A stretch of DNA of 64,000 nt from Desertivibrio insolitus (GTDB taxonomy: Bacteria; Actinomycetota; Actinomycetes; Actinomycetales; Microbacteriaceae), in NCBI RefSeq assembly GCF_017355965.1, contig NZ_JAFIQW010000003.1:148001-212000 (forward strand), written 5' to 3'. Each line of letters starts with the position of its first letter. Position 1 is the first letter of the stretch. The translations under genes and the position numbers were made by a program. Shown piece after piece: positions 1 to 9,476 of the stretch. Under the pieces are notes generated by a model, which saw only the letters and a list, made by a program, of their open reading frames with translations, made no database searches and had not been told where the DNA came from.

Positions 1-300
1 GACGCGGGCACCGTCACCACCCCGGTGATGATGCTCGTGATGATCCCGTACTTCCTGATCATCCTGTTCGGCGACAACGAGTTCATCGTCGGGATCATGT
101 CGTACGTGCCGTTCTCGGCCCCGGTCGGGATGCCGATGCGGATCTTCCTCGGCACCGCCGAGTGGTGGGAGCCGCTGCTCTCGCTCGCGATCATCATCGT
201 CTCCACCGTCGTGGTCGTGCTCGCCGGGTCGAAGATCTACGAGAACGCCCTCCTGCGGATGGGCGCCAGGGTGAAGCTGCGCGACGCGCTCAAGGGCTGA
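1..300 (+). CDS. ABC-2 type transporter permease, C-terminal part (5' truncated by window edge)
   Basis: The reading frame is open from base 1 and stops at 298-300, so only the last 99 residues are present. They contain two hydrophobic segments separated by a conserved-looking loop (SYVPFSAPVGMPMRI), which is typical of the last part of NatB/YhaP-type ABC-2 permeases, and end in a short basic cytoplasmic tail. The family forms the membrane half of an exporter whose ATPase is normally the neighbouring upstream gene, here outside the window. The substrate cannot be inferred. Confidence 0.75.
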   Translation, partial: DAGTVTTPVMMLVMIPYFLIILFGDNEFIVGIMSYVPFSAPVGMPMRIFLGTAEWWEPLLSLAIIIVSTVVVVLAGSKIYENALLRMGARVKLRDALKG

Positions 301-383
301 TCCCCGCACCGATCGAGGCGGTCGCTCCCACTCGGGGGCGGCCGCCTCGTCGTTCGTCGGCGGCCGGCGAGTACCCTCGAACC

Positions 384-839
384 ATGACGCAGCCCTCGCC
401 GCCGAACCTGCCCGACGCGGGATCGCAGCGGTCGCTGAGCGAGGACATCGACCGCCTCTCCGCCGCCGCCGAGCACGCCGGCCCCGCCGACGTCGAGCTG
501 CAGGACGCTCTGTGGAGCGCGGTGCACGGCCTCGAGTACTGGTTCTTCATTCCCCGCGGCGAGCCGCCCGTGGTGCAGCCGATGGCGATCGTGCTGGAGC
601 AGGGGCCGATGCTGCTCGCGTTCACGTCGCTCGAGCGGGCGCGCGAGGCCGCGACCCGCATGGGCATCCCCGCGGAGCAGACGAGGCGGATGCTGGCGAT
701 GCCCTCCGCGGGCGTCGTGGGGCTCGCTGACGACTACGCGCAGATGGGCCTGTACGGCGTCATGTTCGACTCCGGCTGGTCGGGCTTCTTCGCGCCGGTC
801 GCGGACCTGAAGGCGATCCGCGACCGCGTCCTGCGATGA
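384..839 (+). CDS. Conserved hypothetical protein, possibly SseB-like
   Basis: A soluble 151-residue protein with no signal peptide or membrane segment. The middle part (roughly residues 50-110) has the rhythm of SseB-type domains: a hydrophobic strand, then LLAFTSLERAREAA resembling the SseB motif 'pvFTspeka'. The assignment is tentative. The ATG at 384 is preferred because a TACCCT hexamer lies at 372-377, exactly the spacing expected if transcription starts on the A of the start codon, and no Shine-Dalgarno is seen. Its TGA overlaps the ATG of the next gene (ATGA), so the two are translationally coupled. Confidence 0.6.
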   Translation: MTQPSPPNLPDAGSQRSLSEDIDRLSAAAEHAGPADVELQDALWSAVHGLEYWFFIPRGEPPVVQPMAIVLEQGPMLLAFTSLERAREAATRMGIPAEQTRRMLAMPSAGVVGLADDYAQMGLYGVMFDSGWSGFFAPVADLKAIRDRVLR

Positions 840-1222
840 GCGGACAGTTCCGCGAGGTCGACGTCCCCGAGCGACCCCGGATGTCACGAGCGGCGCTCCT
901 CACGGGACTCCTGCTCGTCACCCTCGTCGTCTCGGCCATCTCCTTCGTCGGGTTCGGCATCGGGTACGGGCTCGTCACCCTCGCCTGCTCCGACCCGGCG
1001 GAGACCGCGTGCGACCTCGGCGCGCTGAGCGCCGGCATCCGGTTGGCCGTGTTCGGGCCCGCCCTCGTGACCCTCGTCACGGTCGTCGTCTCGATCGTGC
1101 TGCTCGTGCGCAAGCGTCGCGCGCTGTGGGTCGCGGCCGCGGGGCTCGTGCTCTCGATCGTGCTGTTCGCCGTCGGCACCGCGCTCGTCAACGGCGCAGC
1201 CCCGGGTGGCACCCTGTTCTGA
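836..1222 (+). CDS. Small integral membrane protein of unknown function
   Basis: A 128-residue protein with three hydrophobic helices (about residues 20-50, 68-90 and 95-120). A loop containing two cysteines (ACSDPAETACD) lies between helices 1 and 2 and could form a disulfide if extracellular. It overlaps the stop of the preceding gene by four bases (ATGA), so the two are probably expressed together. I do not recognise the family. It has no catalytic motif and may be a structural or accessory membrane protein. Confidence 0.6.
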   Translation: MSGQFREVDVPERPRMSRAALLTGLLLVTLVVSAISFVGFGIGYGLVTLACSDPAETACDLGALSAGIRLAVFGPALVTLVTVVVSIVLLVRKRRALWVAAAGLVLSIVLFAVGTALVNGAAPGGTLF

Positions 1223-1336
1223 GGGATCCCGAGCACGCCAGGGAACCCGCACCCGAACGGCAACCCCGCATCGGATCACGTGCAGGCTCGCCGTTCCGGT
1301 GCGGAGTTGCCAACCGCGCGCAGCGCCCATCCCCGG

Positions 1337-1424
1337 CGGTCGAGTAGCCCGCGCAGCGGGCGTATCGAGACCTCAGTACCGTCAGAGAAGGGTCTCGATA
1401 CGCGGCTCCGCCGCTACTCGACCG
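1337..1424. repeat. REP-like two-armed palindromic element, copy A
   Basis: The left arm 1337-1372 begins CGGTCGAGTAG and ends GTATCGAGACC. The right arm 1391-1424 is its near-perfect reverse complement. Each arm also carries its own small inverted repeat (CCCGC/GCGGG in the left, GCGGC/GCCGC in the right), so the unit can fold as one long stem or two short hairpins. It lies between the small membrane-protein gene and the convergent copA gene. Copy B, with the same arms, lies at 6841-6999. The rest of the 1223-1437 gap shows no gene. Confidence 0.85.
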
Positions 1425-1437
1425 TCGAGCGAGGCCG

Positions 1438-3606
1438 CTACTCCTGCGAGGCCGCGAGCGGCTTGAACCGGCGCAACCGCAGGCTGTTCGTCACCACGAA
1501 CACGCTCGACAGCGCCATCGCGGCACCGGCGATCAGCGGGTTCAGCAGCCCCGCCATCGCGAGCGGGATCGCGGCGACGTTGTAGCCGAACGCCCAGAAC
1601 AGGTTGCCCTTGATGACGCGCAGCGTGCGCCGCGAGAGGCGGATCGCATCGGCGACGGCGGTGAGGTCGCCGGATGCCACGGTGAGGTCGCTCGCGGCCT
1701 GCGCGGCATCCGTGCCCCCGCCCATCGCGACGCCGAGGTCGGCTGCGGCGAGCGCGGCCGCGTCATTGACGCCGTCGCCGACCATGGCGACGACGCGTCC
1801 CTCGGCCTGCAGGGCGCGGATGGCGTCGAGCTTGCCGGCAGGCGTCACCTCGGCGCGCACGTCGTCGATGCCGACCTCCGCGGCGATCGACTGCGCCGCC
1901 CCGGCGTTGTCGCCCGTGAGCAGCACCGGCCGGAGGCCGAGGGCGCGGAATCGGGCGATCGCGTCGCGGCTCGAGGGCTTAGGAGTGTCGCGGAGCGCGA
2001 TGGTGCCGACGGTCTCACCGCCGCGGGCGACGACGACGACGGTGGAGCCGGCCGCCTGCGCAGCGGCGATCGCGGCATCCGGAGTCTCGGGCCGCCCGAC
2101 CGTCACGGTCACGCCCTCGACGAGGGCGGAGGCCCCGAAGCCCGCGGTGGTGGTGAACTGCGTCGCCGACGGCACCGCGAGTCCGCGGGCCTGAGCGGCG
2201 TCGACGATCGCGCTCGCGATCGGGTGCTCGCTGCCCGCCTCGACGGCGGCGGCGAGAGCGAGCACGTCGTCCGCGGTGGCGGTCTCGACCGTCATCCGGC
2301 CGCTCGTCACGGTGCCGGTCTTGTCGAGCACGACGGTGTCGACGCGGCGGGTGTCTTCGAGCACCTCGGGTCCGCGGATGAGGATGCCGAGCTGCGAGCC
2401 ACGTCCGGTTCCCACGAGCAGGGCGGTCGGGGTGGCGAGCCCGAGCGCGCACGGGCAGGCGACGATGAGGGTCGCGATCGCGGCGGTGAAGGCCGCCTCG
2501 AGATCGCCTGAGAGGAGCCACCACGCGATGAAGGTCAGCGCGGAGAGCACGAGCACGATCGGCACGAACACGCCGGAGATGCGGTCGGCGAGGCGCTGCA
2601 CCTGGGCCTTGCCGTTCTGCGCCTCGGCGAGGAGGCGACCCATGCGGGCGAGCTCGGTGTCGGCGCCGACCCGCGTCGCCTCGACCACGAGGCGGCCGCC
2701 CGCGTTGATCGTCGCGCCGATGACACGGTCGCCCGCACCGACCTCGACCGGCACGGACTCCCCCGTCACCAGGCTCTGGTCGACGGCGGATGCCCCGTCG
2801 CGCACGATCCCGTCGGCGGCGATGCGCTCACCGGGCCGGACGACGAAGTGCTCCCCGACGCGCAGGTCGGACGCGGCGACGCGCACCTCGTAGCCGTCGC
2901 GGAGCACTGTCGCCTCGCGAGCCCCGAGCTCGAGCAGGGCGCGCAGCGCGGCGCCGGACTCGCGTCGGGCTCGCTGCTCGAGGTAGCGGCCTGCGAGCAG
3001 GAACGTCGTCACGGCGGTGGCGACCTCGAGATAGATCTCGTTCTCGCCGCTGCCGAAGAGGCGCCACTCCATCTGCATGCCGGGCTCGCCGGCGCCGCCG
3101 AAGAGCAGCGCCCAGAGCGACCACGCCGAGGCCGCGAGGACGCCGAGGCTCACGAGGGTGTCCATCGTGGCGGCGCCGTGGCGGGCGTTGACGGCGGCCG
3201 CACGGTGGAAGGGCCACGCCGCCCAGGTCACGACCGGCGCCGCGAGCACGAGGGCCACCCACTGCCAGTAGTCGAACTGGAGCGCGGGCACCATCGACAG
3301 CAGCAGCACGGGGACCGTGAGCACGGCGGCGACGACGAGCCGCGTGCGCAGGGCACGCAGCCGGTCTGGGGCGTCGCTCGGCTCCGGGTCGGGGAGGGCG
3401 GCGGTGTAGCCCGCCGCTTCGACGGCGGCGATCAGGGTCTCGGTGTCGAAGCCCTCCGGTGCGGTCACGCTCGCGCGTTCGGTGGCGTAGTTGACGGCGG
3501 CGCTGACGCCGGGCAGCTTGTTGAGCTTGCGCTCCACGCGGTTGGCGCACGCGGCGCACGTCATCCCGCCGATCTCGAGTTCGAGCATCGAGGTCTGGTC
3601 AGCCAT
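1438..3606 (-). CDS. copA: Copper-translocating P1B-type ATPase CopA
   Basis: A 722-residue heavy-metal P-type ATPase that exports Cu(I) from the cytoplasm using ATP. Visible in order: one N-terminal heavy-metal-binding domain with GMTCAAC (Cys17/Cys20), about eight membrane helices, the intramembrane metal site CPC near residue 383, the phosphorylation motif DKTGT near residue 427, the SEHP motif of the nucleotide domain, and the hinge GDGVND near residue 607. One metal-binding domain and the CPC site fit the CopA subgroup. It is the last gene of csoR-copZ-copA. A strong hairpin separates it from copZ, suggesting it is expressed at a lower level than the chaperone. Confidence 0.93.
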   Translation of the reverse strand: MADQTSMLELEIGGMTCAACANRVERKLNKLPGVSAAVNYATERASVTAPEGFDTETLIAAVEAAGYTAALPDPEPSDAPDRLRALRTRLVVAAVLTVPVLLLSMVPALQFDYWQWVALVLAAPVVTWAAWPFHRAAAVNARHGAATMDTLVSLGVLAASAWSLWALLFGGAGEPGMQMEWRLFGSGENEIYLEVATAVTTFLLAGRYLEQRARRESGAALRALLELGAREATVLRDGYEVRVAASDLRVGEHFVVRPGERIAADGIVRDGASAVDQSLVTGESVPVEVGAGDRVIGATINAGGRLVVEATRVGADTELARMGRLLAEAQNGKAQVQRLADRISGVFVPIVLVLSALTFIAWWLLSGDLEAAFTAAIATLIVACPCALGLATPTALLVGTGRGSQLGILIRGPEVLEDTRRVDTVVLDKTGTVTSGRMTVETATADDVLALAAAVEAGSEHPIASAIVDAAQARGLAVPSATQFTTTAGFGASALVEGVTVTVGRPETPDAAIAAAQAAGSTVVVVARGGETVGTIALRDTPKPSSRDAIARFRALGLRPVLLTGDNAGAAQSIAAEVGIDDVRAEVTPAGKLDAIRALQAEGRVVAMVGDGVNDAAALAAADLGVAMGGGTDAAQAASDLTVASGDLTAVADAIRLSRRTLRVIKGNLFWAFGYNVAAIPLAMAGLLNPLIAGAAMALSSVFVVTNSLRLRRFKPLAASQE

Positions 3607-3631
3607 GGGGTCTCCTGGATTCAGGGTCGAC

Positions 3632-3669
3632 GATGACGGATGCCGGCGGGGCTGCCGGCATCCGTCATC
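3632..3669 (-). terminator. 16-bp perfect hairpin between copZ and copA
   Basis: Bases 3632-3647 (GATGACGGATGCCGGC) are perfectly complementary to 3654-3669 with a 6-nt loop. There is no long T tract after the stem in the minus direction, so it may be an attenuator or an mRNA 3'-end stabiliser rather than a full terminator. The stem contains a GGATGCC/GGCATCC pair. Confidence 0.7.
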
Positions 3670-3681
3670 CGTTGGCTGCTG

Positions 3682-4017
3682 CTACTCGGCCAGCGCGTAG
3701 CCGGCCTCGTCGATCGCCGCGCGCAGGGCGGCGTCGTCGAGGGGCTTCACGCTGGTGACCGTGACGGTCGAGACGCCGCCGGCGACGAGGGCGACGTCGA
3801 CGTCCTGCACGCCGTCGAGCTCGCCGAGCTCCTCGCGGACGCTCGAGACGCAGTGGCCGCAGGTCATGCCGGTCACGGCGAGCTCCGTGCGGACGGCGCC
3901 GGGGGCCTCGGCCGCGGCCTGCTCGGTCTGGGCCTTCGCTCCGTGGCCGCCACAGCCGCAGGCGCAGCCGCCGTGCGAGGAGGCGGGGGCGTTGTTGGTG
4001 AGGGGCAGTTCGATCAT
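3682..4017 (-). CDS. copZ: CopZ-like copper chaperone with His/Cys-rich N-terminus
   Basis: A 111-residue protein. Residues about 14-25 form a His/Cys-rich metal-binding-like stretch (HGGCACGCGGHG). The C-terminal 65 residues are a heavy-metal-associated domain with the motif GMTCGHC and a beta-alpha-beta-beta-alpha-beta pattern. CopZ-type proteins bind Cu(I) in the cytoplasm and hand it to CopA. The gene lies 15 bp after csoR and before copA on the same strand. The extra N-terminal cysteine/histidine cluster is not part of the minimal 68-residue CopZ and could add metal-storage or sensing capacity (inference). Confidence 0.85.
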   Translation of the reverse strand: MIELPLTNNAPASSHGGCACGCGGHGAKAQTEQAAAEAPGAVRTELAVTGMTCGHCVSSVREELGELDGVQDVDVALVAGGVSTVTVTSVKPLDDAALRAAIDEAGYALAE

Positions 4018-4032
4018 TCTGATCTCCTTCGG

Positions 4033-4329
4033 TCAGGCCTTGACGAGACGGGCGATGGCGGCGGACGCCTCGCGGAGCTTCTCCTCCGCGACGGGTCCTC
4101 CGTTCGCGCTCGCCTCGGCGACGCAGTGGGTGAGGTGGTCGTCGAGCAGGGTGAGCGCAACGCTCTCGAGCGCCTTGGTGACCGCGGAGACCTGCGTGAG
4201 CACGTCGATGCAGTAGGTGTCGTTCTCCACCATGCGGTGGATGCCGCGCACCTGTCCCTCGGCGCGACGCAGCCGCGCGAGCAGCTTGTCCTTGTCGGCG
4301 ACGTAACCGTGGGTGCCGTGGTCGTCCAT
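4033..4329 (-). CDS. csoR: CsoR-type copper-sensing repressor
   Basis: A 98-residue, all-helical DUF156/CsoR protein. The Cu(I) ligand set is visible as Cys40, His65 and Cys69, preceded by Tyr39, and the start has the family sequence RLRRAEGQVRGIHRMVE. Apo-CsoR represses and Cu(I) binding releases the DNA. The gene is first of csoR-copZ-copA. A Shine-Dalgarno-like GAAGGGA precedes the ATG at 4329, and the palindromic operator lies 17 bp upstream, so the gene is autoregulated. Confidence 0.92.
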   Translation of the reverse strand: MDDHGTHGYVADKDKLLARLRRAEGQVRGIHRMVENDTYCIDVLTQVSAVTKALESVALTLLDDHLTHCVAEASANGGPVAEEKLREASAAIARLVKA

Positions 4330-4345
4330 GCCTGTCCCTTCTCGA

Positions 4346-4360
4346 TACCCCCTAGGGGTA
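4346..4360 (-). promoter_or_regulatory. CsoR operator
   Basis: TACCCCCTAGGGGTA is an almost perfect palindrome of the G-tract/C-tract type bound by CsoR proteins. It sits 17 bp upstream of the csoR start and would control csoR-copZ-copA. Confidence 0.85.
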
Positions 4361-4467
4361 ACAGCAGCGTAGCCGATGTCCGGGGGTTCCTGCTGAGCTG
4401 GCGGGACGTCGTGCAGAGGGCGCAGACTCGCGCGCCGCTCTCAGTTTCGACCTGCCACACTGACCGC

Positions 4468-6149
<1,682 letters not shown>

Positions 6150-6153
<4 letters not shown>

Positions 6154-6686
6154 CGGATGCCGCGGCGCTGCCCTTCCCGGTCGAGACGCCGGTCGAGGTG
6201 GTCGAGCTGCTCGTGTCGCCCGTGCACCGCTACGAGGGCCGCCCCGCCGACGGGCCGCTGCCGGCCGGCGAGGCACCCGAGCTGCGCGACGAGCTCGAGG
6301 TGCGCGCTCACCTCGGCATCCCGGGCGACCGCTACTTCGGGCACTCCGCCCACCGCACCGCCGCGGTGACCTTCCAGTCGCTCGAGGCGCTCGAGGCCCT
6401 CGCGTCGGATCTCGGAGTGCCAGTGCCGGGGCTCGCTCAGACGCGGCGCAACGTGCTGCTGCGCGGCGTGGACGTCGACGCCCTCGCAGGCCGCCGCTTC
6501 ACCCTCGACGCCGGCGCGGGCGGAGTGAGGTTCCAGGGCCACCGCCCGGCCCGCCCCTGCGGCTGGATGAACACGGTCATCGCCGACGGCGCGCACAGGG
6601 CGATGCGGGGCCGCGGCGGCATCCGCGCCGAACCGCTCGCCGACGGCGTGCTGCGGGTGGGACCCGCCCTGCTGCGCATCGAGTGA
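6150..6686 (+). CDS. MOSC domain-containing protein
   Basis: A 178-residue cytoplasmic protein resembling a stand-alone MOSC domain. It has TRRNVLLRGVDVDALAGRRF followed by the conserved Arg-Pro-Cys segment (RPARPCGWMN) and the ending GIRAEPLADGVLRVGPAL. MOSC proteins carry sulfur or reduce N-hydroxylated compounds through a molybdenum cofactor bound near the conserved Cys. The ATG overlaps the stop of the acyl-CoA ligase gene, so the two are co-translated, but a functional link is not obvious. Confidence 0.8.
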
Positions 6687-6840
6687 CCCGCGGATGACTC
6701 TGAGCTGCCGCCCCTAGGCGTGACTCATGAGCCACGTCGCGACGCGCCGCCCCGCCACGGCGCGTCACCGTCGGCGTTCATGAGTTGCGCCGGCCGGTGA
6801 CCCCACCCGGCCGCGCCCAACAAGAGCCGCGCGCAACCGG

Positions 6841-6999
6841 CGGTCGAGTAGCCCGAGCAGCGGGCGTATCGAGACCCACGCACCGACGGTGTGTAGGAGA
6901 AACGACGCGCCGCGCCGCGCCCTCACGGCGTGGCGGGGTCGCCGCTCCTACCCAACGCCACCGGGTCTCGATACGCGGGCTCCGCCCGCTACTCGACCG
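6841..6999. repeat. REP-like two-armed palindromic element, copy B
   Basis: The left arm 6841-6876 and right arm 6964-6999 are both 36 nt and inverted with respect to each other. They share the ends CGGTCGAGTAG and GTATCGAGACC with copy A at 1337-1424. Here the centre is 87 bp rather than 18 bp and contains a different hairpin element (6892-6954). Like copy A it lies between convergent genes (MOSC gene and alcohol dehydrogenase gene). The gap 6687-7023 contains nothing else I can recognise. Confidence 0.85.
6892..6954. repeat. TGTAGGAG/CTCCTAC hairpin element nested inside REP copy B
   Basis: TGTAGGAG at 6892-6899 is mirrored by CTCCTACCCA at 6945-6954, enclosing a very GC-rich core. The ends match the hairpins at 55583-56018, suggesting that a member of that family inserted into the centre of the two-armed repeat. 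Confidence 0.6.
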
Positions 7000-7023
7000 C
7001 CGAGGCGGCAGTGGCACAAGCCC

Positions 7024-8073
7024 CTACGGCCGCACGAAGCTCTTCACCGCGCGACGCTCGTCCATCGCGGCGTACGCCTCGGCGATGTCGTCGAGCGCGA
7101 ACTCGGCGTCGAACACGCGGCCCGGCTTGATGCGACCCTCGAGCACGTCGGGGAGCAGCTCCTCGATGTAGTTGCGCACGGGCGCGACGCCGCCGCCGAC
7201 CGAGACGTTCGAGCCGAAGAGGCGGCGGATGGGCAGCTCGGCGCCGCCGTTGGGCACGCCGACGTAGCCGACGCGTCCACCGGGGCGGGCGGACCGGATC
7301 GCCTGGTCCATGCTCTCGGCGGTGCCGACGCACTCCAGCACCGCGTCGGGGCCGATGCCGTCGAACAGCGCCTTGACCTTCTCGACGCCGTCGTCGCCGC
7401 GCTCCTCGACGATGTCGGTCGCGCCGAACTCCTTCGCGAGCGCCTGGCGGGCGGGGTTGCGCGACATCACGACGATGCGGCCGGCACCGAGTCGCTTCGC
7501 CGCGATGACGGCGCAGAGGCCGACGGCCCCGTCGCCCACGACGACCACGGTCGAGCCGTCGGTCACGCCGGCGGAGACGGCGGCGTGGTGGCCGGTGCCC
7601 ATGACGTCCGCGAGGGTGAGCAGGTGCGGCACGAGCGCCGCGGAGGGCTTCTCCGGGGTCGCGACGAGCGAGCCGTCGGCGTGCGGCACGCGCACGAACT
7701 CGCCCTGCCCGCCGTCGGCAAAGCTGCCGTCGCGCTGCTCGGCGCCCCACCAGCCTCCGTTGAGGCACGAGGTGCTGACGCCGTTGAGGCAGTTCGCGCA
7801 GGTCATGTCGCAGTCGTAGAACGGGGCGATGACGAAGTCGCCGACCTTGACCTGCGTCACGTGCTCGCCGACCTGCTCGACGATGCCGACGAACTCGTGG
7901 CCGATGCGCCGCGGCTCGGTGGTGTCGGTGACCCCGCGGTAGGGCCAGAGGTCGGAGCCGCACACGCAGGCGGCGGAGACCCGCACGATCGCATCGTGAC
8001 CGGTCGAGAGCTGGGGGTCGGGAACCTCTTCGAGGCGGATGTCCCGTTCACCGTGGATGAGAGTGGCACGCAC
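7024..8073 (-). CDS. Zinc-dependent medium-chain alcohol dehydrogenase
   Basis: A 349-residue GroES-like/Rossmann oxidoreductase. Catalytic zinc ligands are visible as Cys38 (CGSD) and His59-Glu60 (GHE). A structural-zinc-like cysteine cluster occurs near residues 87-103 (CDMTCANCLNG then SC). The NAD(P)-binding turn appears as VVVVGDGAVGLCAV. Close relatives oxidise alcohols or formaldehyde-type adducts, but the substrate is unknown. The start is GTG at 8073. TAGCGT at 8080-8085 on the minus strand has the exact spacing of a leaderless promoter. The gene stands alone, convergent with the MOSC gene and divergent from the reductase at 8192. Confidence 0.85.
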   Translation of the reverse strand: MRATLIHGERDIRLEEVPDPQLSTGHDAIVRVSAACVCGSDLWPYRGVTDTTEPRRIGHEFVGIVEQVGEHVTQVKVGDFVIAPFYDCDMTCANCLNGVSTSCLNGGWWGAEQRDGSFADGGQGEFVRVPHADGSLVATPEKPSAALVPHLLTLADVMGTGHHAAVSAGVTDGSTVVVVGDGAVGLCAVIAAKRLGAGRIVVMSRNPARQALAKEFGATDIVEERGDDGVEKVKALFDGIGPDAVLECVGTAESMDQAIRSARPGGRVGYVGVPNGGAELPIRRLFGSNVSVGGGVAPVRNYIEELLPDVLEGRIKPGRVFDAEFALDDIAEAYAAMDERRAVKSFVRP

Positions 8074-8191
8074 CCTTCGACGCTACCCCCGCACGCCTGG
8101 GAGCCGCGCCCGCAATTCGTCGGACTCCCCCTTTCACGGAACTGGGTCGCGGGCGTACCGTGCCCCGAGAGATCCGCGAAGGAGGGGCCTC

Positions 8192-8809
8192 GTGCGCAGG
8201 GTGATCGTGAGCAACATCGTCTCGCTCGACGGCTACTTCGACGGGCCGGGCAAGTCGATGCTGTTCCTCAACATGGATGCCGCGTTCGACGCAGACAATC
8301 TCGAGCGCCTCGAGGCCGCCGACGTCGTGCTGCTCGGGCCGCGCTCGTTCCTGCTGTTCAGCGGCTACTGGCCGGGCATCGCGAACGCCCCGCACGACCC
8401 GGTCGACCGCGCGGTCGACGACGTCAATCGAGCCATCAGCCGGCGCTGGTCGCGGGTGCGCAAGCTCGTCGTGGCCGACGACTTCGCGGTGCCGGCCGAC
8501 AACGCCTGGGCCGACAGCACCGAGGTGGTGGGCTGGGCGGATGCCGCGCGGCGACTCGGCGAGGTGCGGTTGCAGGGCGACGGCGACATCGTCGTCTTCG
8601 GCAGCCGCAGCACGTGGAACCGCCTCCTCGCCGACGATCTCGTCGACGAGGTGCATCTGACCATCTCGCCGACCGTCGTGGGCGGCGGCATCCCCGTCTT
8701 CGACAGCCCGCGCGGCACTCCGGTCGGCTTCGCCCTGCTGGGAGCGCAGAGCCTTCCCGGCTCGGACAACGTGCTCGTGCGCTACGCCGCTCATCCCGCG
8801 GTCAACTGA
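8192..8809 (+). CDS. RibD C-terminal/dihydrofolate-reductase-like protein (1)
   Basis: A 205-residue protein of the RibD_C/DHFR-like fold. It shows the opening strand VIVSNIVSLDGYFDGPG, the NADPH-loop region GDIVVFGSRSTWNRLL, and the C-terminal LTISPTVVGGGIPVFD typical of this family in actinobacteria. These proteins are usually NADPH-dependent reductases of unknown substrate. A GTG start at 8192 is chosen because GGAGGGG lies about eight bases upstream and the conserved first strand begins immediately. It is followed 25 bp later by a related gene on the same strand. Confidence 0.8.
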   Translation: MRRVIVSNIVSLDGYFDGPGKSMLFLNMDAAFDADNLERLEAADVVLLGPRSFLLFSGYWPGIANAPHDPVDRAVDDVNRAISRRWSRVRKLVVADDFAVPADNAWADSTEVVGWADAARRLGEVRLQGDGDIVVFGSRSTWNRLLADDLVDEVHLTISPTVVGGGIPVFDSPRGTPVGFALLGAQSLPGSDNVLVRYAAHPAVN

Positions 8810-8834
8810 CGATCGGAAACGGAAGGAGACGACG

Positions 8835-9467
8835 ATGCGGCTCGTGGTGCACGAGTTCATGACCCTTGACGGCGTCGTGCAGGGACCGGGCAGCCCCGAC
8901 GAAGACACGACGGGCGGCTTCACCCGGGGCGGCTGGGGCGTGCCCTACTTCGACGACGGGGTCGGCGAGGTCGTCGACTCCTGGTTCGCGCGCACCGAGG
9001 CGCTGCTCTTCGGGCGCACCACCTACGAGCTGATGGCCGCCTACTGGCCCCAGGTCGACGATCCGGATGACACGACCGCACGCGTGCTCGACACCGCGCC
9101 GAAGCACGTCGTGTCGTCGACCCTCACCGAGGTGGGCTGGACCAACGCCCGGCTGGTCGAGGGCGACCCGCTCGACGGCATCCGCCGGCTGAAGGAGAGC
9201 CCGGGAGGCGAGCTGCAGATGCACGGGTGCGCGACGCTCGCCCGCACGCTGCACGAGCAGGGCCTTCTCGACGAGTACCGCCTCGTCACGTTCCCGATCA
9301 CGGTGGGCGGCGGCAAGCGGCTGTTCTCGACGGATGCCCCGGCGTCGGGCTACCGCTGCCTGGAGTCGCGGGCGCTGCCGAACGGCACCACCTACGTCGC
9401 GCTCGAGCCGGAGCCCTTCGACCCCGGCACGTTCGGGATCGAAGACGGCCGCGTCGTCGCGGACTGA
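8835..9467 (+). CDS. RibD C-terminal/dihydrofolate-reductase-like protein (2)
   Basis: A 210-residue paralogue of the upstream gene. It has the same opening (VVHEFMTLDGVVQGPG), the central LLFGRTTYELMAAYWP and the late ITVGGGKRLF motif. It carries a good ribosome-binding site (GGAAGGAG) seven bases before ATG 8835. The pair probably arose by duplication followed by divergence, as the central helix segments are not alike. Both are likely cytoplasmic NADPH-dependent reductases; no pathway partner is adjacent. Confidence 0.82.
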   Translation: MRLVVHEFMTLDGVVQGPGSPDEDTTGGFTRGGWGVPYFDDGVGEVVDSWFARTEALLFGRTTYELMAAYWPQVDDPDDTTARVLDTAPKHVVSSTLTEVGWTNARLVEGDPLDGIRRLKESPGGELQMHGCATLARTLHEQGLLDEYRLVTFPITVGGGKRLFSTDAPASGYRCLESRALPNGTTYVALEPEPFDPGTFGIEDGRVVAD

Positions 9468-9476
9468 GCGCCCCGG

